A stretch of 38,636 bases of DNA from assembly GCA_038063855.1 (NCBI GenBank), contig JBBTUF010000030.1, positions 1-38,636 on the forward strand. The letters run 5' to 3'. Position 1 is the stretch's first letter; every line of letters starts with the position of its first letter. The position numbers were made by a program, and so were the translations under genes. Of this stretch, positions 24,934-31,848 are shown piece after piece. Below the pieces are notes generated by a model. The model saw only the letters and a program-made list of their open reading frames with translations, did no database searches and had not been told where the DNA came from. The DNA is from JBBTUF01 sp038063855 (GTDB taxonomy: Bacteria > Patescibacteriota > Minisyncoccia > Ryanbacterales > GWA2-47-10b).

Positions 24934-25836
24934 ATGAATAAAAGCTTTATTATATTAGTCGGCATCGGAATGCTTGTAGCAATCCCTGCTGTTTTTGCTG
25001 AAAATAGTTCAACTTCGCCACGTGATATTCGCGAGGGCATTCGAAAAGAAGTGCAAGAATTTCGTCAAGAAATAAAAGATGAGCGTGATGATTCACGAAA
25101 GATAATACAGAGTAGGCGCGCAAGTACTACGGAAGCGATTCGCAGTATGCGCTATAAGCTTAATCACAATGCATCTACAACGCTTCAAGATAGAATTAGG
25201 TTTCGAGAGTCCATGGATGCTATGCGAAAGGAGACTCATGAATTTGCAGCTACGCAGCGTGAGGCGTTTCATGCCGAGTTTACGAAGCGTCGAGAAGCTT
25301 TAAAAGATAAACTTGATGCAGAACGTAAAGATCTTCGTGATAAACTTGCTAAAATCAAAGACGAAACCAAAAAACAAACTGTAGAGACCATTTCGAATCG
25401 TTTTGCAGAAATTAATAACAATATACTTGATTATCTTACAAAATTTCTCGATCATCTTGACGAAATTTTTGTAAAAATTAAAACGCGTACCGATGCGGCT
25501 GATATCGCCGGTAAAGATGTTACCAAAGCAAAAGTAGCCATTGTAACAGCAGAGAATGCAATAAAAAGCGCTCGTGAGACAATCAAAACACAAGTTGGGA
25601 AAACATATCCAATTAATGTGACAACTGAAAATCTGTTGAAAGACGCAGTTTCAAAGGTGCGGAATGCTCTACATTATGACCTTGAAAAAGTCCGTACGCT
25701 GGTGCGTGCTGCACATACAGCCGTTAAAGCTGCTGCGGGTGTATTGCATGATATTCCTCGTGTTGATGACGATAGCGACGATGATACGACAGGCACCTCA
25801 ACACCACCGGTTGCAACAACGTCACCAAGTCAGTAA
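24934..25836 (+). CDS. Exported coiled-coil protein
   Basis: This 300-residue protein has a clear signal peptide (MNKSFIILVGIGMLVAIPAVFA), then a long Lys/Glu/Arg/Asp-rich helical region (about residues 30-185), then a second helical part (TYPINVTTENLLKDAVSKVR), and a tail of Asp followed by Thr/Pro/Ser (DDDSDDDTTGTSTPP). It has no enzymatic motif. Similar exported coiled-coil proteins are frequent in parcubacterial genomes and probably have structural or binding roles at the envelope. I chose ATG 24934, since an upstream in-frame ATG at 24898 would place 12 extra residues before an otherwise normal signal peptide. Confidence 0.7.
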   Translation: MNKSFIILVGIGMLVAIPAVFAENSSTSPRDIREGIRKEVQEFRQEIKDERDDSRKIIQSRRASTTEAIRSMRYKLNHNASTTLQDRIRFRESMDAMRKETHEFAATQREAFHAEFTKRREALKDKLDAERKDLRDKLAKIKDETKKQTVETISNRFAEINNNILDYLTKFLDHLDEIFVKIKTRTDAADIAGKDVTKAKVAIVTAENAIKSARETIKTQVGKTYPINVTTENLLKDAVSKVRNALHYDLEKVRTLVRAAHTAVKAAAGVLHDIPRVDDDSDDDTTGTSTPPVATTSPSQ

Positions 25837-25872
25837 TTAAATAAAATTTATAATTCATTCATAAAATAACGT

Positions 25873-26205
25873 ATGGAATATATACAAAATGTAGGGTCAG
25901 TAACTCCTCGACCATCTGGAGGTAAATCGGCAAAAAATATAGCAGTGGTTATTGTTTTATTGATTGGCGTGCTTGCCGTTGCCGGCGTTGCATATTGGAA
26001 ATTTGCGGATTATAGTATTGATACGGATTCGGAGTATAGACCGGATAACCCTTCTATAAATCCTTCAATTAAAAATGAGCAGACAAGTTCCTCTGCTGCA
26101 AATGATACATCAAGTGCGATTGACGCAGAACTCAATGCCATGGGCGAAGTCGGTACGATCGACAACCAGTTTACTGACGTTGATCAAGCCCAAAAAGGTT
26201 TATAG
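25873..26205 (+). CDS. Small single-pass membrane protein, unknown function
   Basis: This 110-residue protein has one membrane helix (IAVVIVLLIGVLAVAGVAYW, about residues 24-43) after a short Pro/Gly-rich N-terminus. The outer part is acidic, Asn/Ser-rich, and ends SAIDAELNAMGEVGTIDNQF, a pattern (AELNA, then D-D-A) I recognise from small parcubacterial membrane proteins of unknown role. TATAAT (25849-25854) lies 18 bases before the ATG. The 3' end is followed by a bidirectional terminator. Confidence 0.65.
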   Translation: MEYIQNVGSVTPRPSGGKSAKNIAVVIVLLIGVLAVAGVAYWKFADYSIDTDSEYRPDNPSINPSIKNEQTSSSAANDTSSAIDAELNAMGEVGTIDNQFTDVDQAQKGL

Positions 26206-26222
26206 AAAATGGCAGAGAAATG

Positions 26223-26265
26223 AAAACACTCACGGATTTCCCGCAAGGAAATCCGTGAGTGTTTT
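26223..26265. terminator. Bidirectional terminator between convergent genes
   Basis: A 19-bp perfect stem, 26223-26241 with 26247-26265 around CGCAA. A-run on the left and T-run on the right give a U-tract in both directions. It serves the small membrane protein on the plus strand and the protease on the minus strand. Confidence 0.88.
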
Positions 26266-27201
26266 TTGCGTATCTTCAAGTATAGCTTTGTTAATTCCCT
26301 TTGGTGATAGTGCGTAAAGTATTCGATTGGATATAGACTCTGTTTTATTGATACCAAATATGATGCCACGAATACGAGCGGTATAAGGGTCGATAAGTAC
26401 TCCACCTGATGAGCCATGTTGGGCACTGATGGTAGCACGCGATTGTATTATGGAATAACCCACATCCGTAACTATTGTATTTGAAAATGCAAGACTCAAT
26501 GATTGAAAAATTATTTGCGCGCTTAAAAGTTCTGCAGGGTAACTTAAGGTAAGAAACGTTTCATTTGGCACAGGTTCTGTTTCATAATCAAAGTCAAAAA
26601 AAGATGTTTGAGTGGTTTGTTTTAATTTCCAAATTGCGATGTCGTGTGTAGCGCGGACAGATTCAGACGTTGTTGCGTGGTATATTTTTGGGCTCCACAC
26701 AAGTCGGGCGGTATCAAAATTTTGGGCAGGAGAGCCGCGGCGGACAGTACACGTTGGATGTACATCTTTTAAATCATCGGCAATGTGCGCGTTTGTTGCA
26801 ATATAACCGTTGGAAGATATGATAACGCCAGTGGCAACAGTAGTTTTGCCGTCACCTTGGTCGCATAGAAAATTTACAATCGATTCGAGTCCTTTTTTAT
26901 AAATAGAATCTTGAGAGAGTTGTTTTCGAGGAAGTGAAGCTACCGGCGGAGACGCTACGATGGGCGATGGAGGCGGTTCAGGAGGGATCTCTTTTTTTAT
27001 TATAATATGAGCTGGCTTCGGAGGTGGAGGCACTACCTTTGTTGGAGTAATAGGTTCTGGGGTTATTGGTAGGGGAGGAGTTTCTTGAGTTTGAATTTTG
27101 CGGGGCGGTGGTATAAGAATTTCTTTTTGTGGTGGTGCAATAATTGCAAGTGAACTTAAAAACAATATGCAAAAAATTATTATATAAAATAATACTTTCA
27201 T
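26230..27201 (-). CDS. Secreted trypsin-like serine protease with Pro-rich stalk
   Basis: This 323-residue protein has an N-terminal membrane helix or signal peptide (VLFYIIIFCILFLSSLAII), a long Pro-rich stalk (about residues 24-95), and a chymotrypsin-fold protease domain (about 105-310). The catalytic triad is visible: His in GYIATNAHIAD, Asp in THDIAIWKL, Ser in AQHGSSGGVLID. It is related to the HtrA/S1 group but has no PDZ domain. It probably processes surface or periplasm-like space proteins. The last codons lie inside the terminator hairpin. Minus-strand TATACT (complement of 27214-27219) lies 12 bases before the start. It is divergent from the DUF192 gene. Confidence 0.85.
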   Translation of the reverse strand: MKVLFYIIIFCILFLSSLAIIAPPQKEILIPPPRKIQTQETPPLPITPEPITPTKVVPPPPKPAHIIIKKEIPPEPPPSPIVASPPVASLPRKQLSQDSIYKKGLESIVNFLCDQGDGKTTVATGVIISSNGYIATNAHIADDLKDVHPTCTVRRGSPAQNFDTARLVWSPKIYHATTSESVRATHDIAIWKLKQTTQTSFFDFDYETEPVPNETFLTLSYPAELLSAQIIFQSLSLAFSNTIVTDVGYSIIQSRATISAQHGSSGGVLIDPYTARIRGIIFGINKTESISNRILYALSPKGINKAILEDTQKTLTDFLAGNP

Positions 27202-27244
27202 AATGATGTATCCAGTATAGAGAGTTTCGTGCTACATTAACAGT

Positions 27245-27712
27245 ATGGATAAAATAACCATACTTGTTATAGTTATAGTCGTTCTTATGATCGGGAGTAT
27301 ATTTCTTTTAAGTCGTATAAAAATTCAAGCGAGTGTTCCGTTGCCGAAGCAGAATAACAATTCTGTGCCCAACAGTATTACAATCGAAGGAAAAGAAATA
27401 TTTATAGAATATGCTCGAACACGCCAAGAGCAGCAGACCGGCCTTATGAATCGAAAATTTCTTGATGAAAATGCTGGTATGCTTTTTGTGTTTTCTATGG
27501 CATTACCACAATCATTCTGGAATCAAAATACACTCATACCGCTCGATGTTATTTGGATTCGTAATGGAGTTGTAATTGGTGTCAGCGCTCTACCAAACAT
27601 TCAAGAACAATCAAAAACAATATTTTCGCCAGGATTGGCCGATCAAGTGCTTGAAGTAAACGCTGGCTTTGCAAATCAATATAATATAAAAAGAGGAAGC
27701 ATTATTAAATAG
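27245..27712 (+). CDS. DUF192 membrane-anchored protein
   Basis: This 155-residue protein has an N-terminal membrane anchor (ILVIVIVVLMIGSIFLLS) followed by a DUF192 domain (about residues 45-155): EYARTRQEQQTGLMNR, AGMLFVFSMALPQSFWNQNTLI-like segment ending PLDVIWI, VLEVNAGFA. The usual FWMKNT motif is FWNQNT here. The family's function is not established. TACATT (27233-27238) ends 6 bases before the ATG. It lies 18 bases upstream of rsmI on the same strand. Confidence 0.85.
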   Translation: MDKITILVIVIVVLMIGSIFLLSRIKIQASVPLPKQNNNSVPNSITIEGKEIFIEYARTRQEQQTGLMNRKFLDENAGMLFVFSMALPQSFWNQNTLIPLDVIWIRNGVVIGVSALPNIQEQSKTIFSPGLADQVLEVNAGFANQYNIKRGSIIK

Positions 27713-27730
27713 AAAGTTTGTATTACGTGC

Positions 27731-28414
27731 ATGGCTCTCTATATTGTCGCAACACCCATTGGAAATTTAAAAGATATTACAATTCGCGCACTCGAAGTAT
27801 TAAAGAGTGTTGATTATATTGTAGCTGAAGATACTCGAGTGTCGAGCAGGCTACTTGCACGTTATGAAATAAAAAAACCGTTATATTCATTTCATGAACA
27901 CTCATCGGAAGATGCTTTGCAAAAAATAATAACGTTGCTTAAAGAAGATAAAAGTTTTGCGTATATCGTTGATGCAGGAACTCCGGGCATTTCTGACCCA
28001 GGTAATTATCTCGTACAAAAAGTTTCTAGCGAAGCTCCAGAGGTTTTGATCGTACCGATACCAGGGCCATCAGCGCTTACAACCGCAATTTCTGTTGCCG
28101 GGTTTCAAATGGATAAATTTGTCTTTATGGGGTTTCCTCCACATAAAAAGGGGAGGCAAAAATACTTTCAAGAAGTATACGATGCTCCGTATTCAGTAGT
28201 GCTCTACGAATCTCCGCACAGACTTATCAAAACCCTAAAGGAGCTTTCTGAAGTAGGTTTATCAATGTATGAGTGCGTGCTCATTAAAGAAATTAGTAAG
28301 GTTTATGAAAGAATTGTAAGAATGAGTATAGCTGATATGGTTCAAGAATTTTCAAAAGAAAAAAAACAAAAAGGCGAATTCGTGTTAGTTATCAACAAGA
28401 AAAAGAATAAATAG
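27731..28414 (+). CDS. rsmI: 16S rRNA (cytidine1402-2'-O)-methyltransferase
   Basis: RsmI methylates the 2'-OH of C1402 in the decoding centre of 16S rRNA. The 227-residue protein begins with the family signature LYIVATPIGNLKDITIRALE, followed by VAEDTR, SFHEH, YIVDAGTPGISDPG (SAM-binding) and IPGPSALTTAISVAGF, FMGFPP. The length fits the short form that lacks the C-terminal extension of the E. coli protein. A weak inverted repeat (AGCAAA...TTTGCT) follows the stop but has no good U-tract. Confidence 0.95.
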   Translation: MALYIVATPIGNLKDITIRALEVLKSVDYIVAEDTRVSSRLLARYEIKKPLYSFHEHSSEDALQKIITLLKEDKSFAYIVDAGTPGISDPGNYLVQKVSSEAPEVLIVPIPGPSALTTAISVAGFQMDKFVFMGFPPHKKGRQKYFQEVYDAPYSVVLYESPHRLIKTLKELSEVGLSMYECVLIKEISKVYERIVRMSIADMVQEFSKEKKQKGEFVLVINKKKNK

Positions 28415-28436
28415 CAAATATTTTTTGCTCGAATAA

Positions 28437-28478
28437 CTTACAATAATAGTAAGGTTTAGTCGTCGGGATTATTGTAAG
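28437..28478 (+). repeat. Inverted repeat upstream of the first giant surface-protein gene
   Basis: CTTACAATAAT (28437-28447) is matched perfectly by its inverse at 28468-28478 across 20 bases, and GTAAGGTTT occurs as a direct repeat on both sides (28449 and 28475 regions). It lies in the 168-base gap between rsmI and the gene at 28583. It could be an operator or an RNA hairpin. There is no U-tract, so it is not a standard terminator. Confidence 0.6.
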
Positions 28479-28582
28479 GTTTGTGTCTAAGAGTAGGTAT
28501 TTGCTGGAGGGGGATGGTAATTTTATAAGCTTTTGTATCGAACAGAAGTAGGTTTTTTATTATTAATCAAATTTTTATCACA

Positions 28583-31500
28583 ATGGTAAATCAAACTCTA
28601 AAGGTCTTTCTCGTTCTGACTCTATTTTTAACAACCGCGATTTCAATTTCTGAATTTTCAATATTTTTGCAGAACACGGAAGGCTCTGCAATTGGCATAC
28701 AGCAATTTGCGAATGTTGATTTTGCTCAAAATAATTCTCCTCAAATATTGGAACCGCAGGTTATAGAAACACCTTCTACAGTGCCTGAAAAAAATGTAGG
28801 ATTTGGGTCTGCTGTTGCTCAGGTGCTAGGCGCTTCCACTTCACTTACTGATTCACAAATACAATCTATCATTTCTTTGCTTCAAGCATTTGGAGCTGAT
28901 CAGAGTGTTATTACGAATACAAGGATTGCATTGGGAGGAACAGCAACAAGTACTGTAGGCACGTTAACTGTTACAGAAGATACTGCTGCTTCTCTTACAT
29001 ATAGACTTGCGCAAGCAGGAACTACAGGAGTTACATTTACTCGATTAAAATTTCATGCAACAGGTGAGGCGATAAATGTAACGCAACTCGCATTGCACCT
29101 TACGAATAGCGCATCGAGTTCGCCAGCAGATTTTGTTGGGAACCAAGTGCGATTGTATAAAAATGATGGCGTTACGCTTGTTGGCGCTGTAACATTTCCT
29201 GGCGCGCTTCGACGCGCATCAAGCACTATTACTGATTTTCTAATTCCTGCTGATTCTGATGCGTACATGATTGTAAAAGGTGATCTTTCACAAATCGGAA
29301 TTTCTCAAGCCGGCGTTCAAGGTCATTTGATTGCAGTTGATTATGTTAACGACGGAGGTAACGGAAATGCAAGTACCCGTGGAATAGGTCAAATGTCGGG
29401 CACATATGTTTATGCAACATCTCAATCGACACGCGTTGCATCGGTTCGCGTGTTTAGTTCGGTGCCAACGATTGCCGATGTAACTACGGGGAATTCGCTT
29501 GTGAGTGGAGGTGATCTTTATAAATTTTCAATCACGGCGCCCGCGGCCATTGGTTCAAGCGGATCAAGTGGAGTTCAGCTTAAAAAAGTAACATTTCGAG
29601 TAGCTACATCTTCCAGCTTGGTTGAAGGTTTTAAATTATATGGTCCAAGTGGTGCGGTTAATTCTGTTTCGACAAATACTCATCACGATTATACTGGCGG
29701 GCCCAACGTTGTTGAGATTGTTTTTGATTCAACTGCTTCCGATCGAATTATAGGAGCGGGGACTGCAAAGACATATTCTTTACGAGCAACAAATGCAAGT
29801 GTGCTCGGAACAGGAGTTGGCTCAGCAAGTATTCAATTGCTTGGTGATTATGCGTACCCAAGTTTACCAAATAGATTTATGGGCGACTTTGCTTCTATAA
29901 ATAGTGCATATTGGCTAAATAATTTTATTTGGTCACCACAAGCGACAACTACTGTTGTAGCGAGCGACAATGATTTTACAAATGGATACGGAGTGCCAAT
30001 TGCAGGTTCGCAAGCTACATTAACTAATAATTTACCAACTCACACATTTACGTATGATAATGGTGGAGGTTCAACGGTTGCCGCACCAAGCAGTCTTTCC
30101 GTTCGCACATACCAAGAGAATGTCTACCCGTCAGGCACCAGGTCGTCACTTAAACTTACATGGCTTGATAATTCCACCGACGAAAGTTTATTCTTGGTTG
30201 ATCGCGCAACGAGCACCCCATCTTTCCCCGGCACATGGTTTGTCGCAACCTCGTCACCCGGAGCGTATCTTACTAAGTCATTTCAAGATACGCATGCTGT
30301 GCCCGGCATTACCTATTATTATCGCGTACAGGCATGGAAGCAGATTTGTTCACCGACATGCGCATTTGTTTATTCAGGATATTCAAACACTGCCTCGGGG
30401 GCGGTGACAGCATCATCCTTACCCGATCTTGCTATTCAGTCTTACAATATTTCTCCAACAGCATTAATTGTGGGGTCGCCAGTGTCGGTAACAGTGATAG
30501 TCCAGAATCAAGGCACAGGTGTTGCAAATAATATTTCTGTTCGAGTTGATTTATGCCCAGCAAGTCCGATTGGTTGCCCAGTAGGAAATTACACTATAAG
30601 TTCTCTCGGGGCTGGACAATCAACAACGGTTAATTTCCCTTCTATATATACGCCAGCAATTTCAGGGCAGTATGATTTCGACATTTTGATTGATTCCAAT
30701 AATGCCATTCAAGAATCAAATGAATCAAACAATTCCGTATATCAGTTTCTAACTGTTGCTCCCGCGCCTGTTGTAGAAGACACCACCCCACCAACAGTTT
30801 CTATTACCTCTCCTGCACCATGGAGTACGTACAGCGCAGGGCAGACAGTAACAGTTACTGCTACAGCATTCGATGCAGGCGATATTTCTAAGGTCGTGTT
30901 TTCTAAAAGTGGCTCTGATGTAAATACTGACTATTATGCGCCCTATGAGTTTAGTATGCCAATAACTGGCCTAGGTCAGCATGCATGGTTTGCTACTGCG
31001 TATGATAACAATGGAAATCATACTATGGCAGGGCCAATTTATTTTAATATAACTGCTCCTGTCGTTGAAGACACAACTCCACCAACAGTTTCTATTACCT
31101 CTCCTGCACCATGGAGTACATATATCGTAGGGCAGACTGCGGTAGTTACTGCTTCAGTGTATGACGTTAGTGGAATTTCTAAAGTTGAATTTTCTGATGG
31201 TGGCGCGTTGAAATTTACTGCTACAACCATGCCATACGAATACAGCATGCCAATAACGAGCAGTACGCCATTAGGTCAGCATGCATGGTTTGCTACTGCG
31301 TATGATAACAATGGAAATCATGCTATGGCAGGGCCAATCTACTTTAATATAACTGCTCCTGTTGTGATGTCTTCTTCGTCTGATTACGCCGCGTCTCAAG
31401 TCGCAGGTGCTTATATAGAGAAACCTTTTTCTGTTATGCTCACGGCAAGCCGCCCTGACCTTGGCATTGTAGACGCTACCAATTCAGCAGTTCTTCCAAT

Positions 31501-31696
31501 GGCAGGCTCCGTAACACTTTCATGGAATGCGTTAGGCGCGATTGTATGTGTAATCCCTGGATCAAACTTTGGCCTTCTCGGATCTTTCGGATCACGACAG
31601 ACGAATACTATTTACTCAACTCAATTATTCACCCTTTTGTGTAGTGATGGTGAACAGGTCGCGTCACAAGAAATAAATATTTATGTAAATAAATAA
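28583..31696 (+). CDS. Large modular cell-surface protein with FN3, CARDB and two Ig-like repeats
   Basis: This 1037-residue secreted protein begins with a hydrophobic helix (LKVFLVLTLFLTTAISI). LTDSQIQSIISLLQAFGADQ (about 88-107) and the following beta-rich region (about 120-500, FTRLKFHATGEAINVTQLAL, FLIPADSDAYMIVKGDLS) are a combination I know from parcubacterial surface proteins. Then come an FN3 domain (about 502-608), a CARDB domain (about 612-725, LPDLAIQSYNISPTALIVG, IQESNESNNS), and two Ig-like domains (about 733-823 and 830-926) with nearly identical DNA, e.g. GQHAWFATAYDNNGNH in both. The C-terminal ~110 residues are unrecognised. There is no LPXTG or dockerin. It probably acts in adhesion or surface-layer building. 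Confidence 0.82.
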   Translation: MVNQTLKVFLVLTLFLTTAISISEFSIFLQNTEGSAIGIQQFANVDFAQNNSPQILEPQVIETPSTVPEKNVGFGSAVAQVLGASTSLTDSQIQSIISLLQAFGADQSVITNTRIALGGTATSTVGTLTVTEDTAASLTYRLAQAGTTGVTFTRLKFHATGEAINVTQLALHLTNSASSSPADFVGNQVRLYKNDGVTLVGAVTFPGALRRASSTITDFLIPADSDAYMIVKGDLSQIGISQAGVQGHLIAVDYVNDGGNGNASTRGIGQMSGTYVYATSQSTRVASVRVFSSVPTIADVTTGNSLVSGGDLYKFSITAPAAIGSSGSSGVQLKKVTFRVATSSSLVEGFKLYGPSGAVNSVSTNTHHDYTGGPNVVEIVFDSTASDRIIGAGTAKTYSLRATNASVLGTGVGSASIQLLGDYAYPSLPNRFMGDFASINSAYWLNNFIWSPQATTTVVASDNDFTNGYGVPIAGSQATLTNNLPTHTFTYDNGGGSTVAAPSSLSVRTYQENVYPSGTRSSLKLTWLDNSTDESLFLVDRATSTPSFPGTWFVATSSPGAYLTKSFQDTHAVPGITYYYRVQAWKQICSPTCAFVYSGYSNTASGAVTASSLPDLAIQSYNISPTALIVGSPVSVTVIVQNQGTGVANNISVRVDLCPASPIGCPVGNYTISSLGAGQSTTVNFPSIYTPAISGQYDFDILIDSNNAIQESNESNNSVYQFLTVAPAPVVEDTTPPTVSITSPAPWSTYSAGQTVTVTATAFDAGDISKVVFSKSGSDVNTDYYAPYEFSMPITGLGQHAWFATAYDNNGNHTMAGPIYFNITAPVVEDTTPPTVSITSPAPWSTYIVGQTAVVTASVYDVSGISKVEFSDGGALKFTATTMPYEYSMPITSSTPLGQHAWFATAYDNNGNHAMAGPIYFNITAPVVMSSSSDYAASQVAGAYIEKPFSVMLTASRPDLGIVDATNSAVLPMAGSVTLSWNALGAIVCVIPGSNFGLLGSFGSRQTNTIYSTQLFTLLCSDGEQVASQEINIYVNK
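30780..31362 (+). repeat. Tandem, nearly identical Ig-domain repeats inside the surface-protein gene
   Basis: Two units spaced 291-300 bases apart. Blocks such as 30791-30827 and 31082-31118, and 30973-31060 and 31273-31360, are identical or nearly so, while the middle of each unit has diverged. This points to recent duplication with diversification of the exposed loops. Confidence 0.8.
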
Positions 31697-31848
31697 ATAT
31701 TTTCACATGATAAAGTTTTGTTAAAAAATATGATACCAAAGATAACAATTATTAAATCTGTATCATCATGAAAAAGTTTTTTCGCCCAGACAAAGTCGAG
31801 TTTGGGTTAGGCATTTAATTACTTAATAGTCAATAATAATTTATTAAT

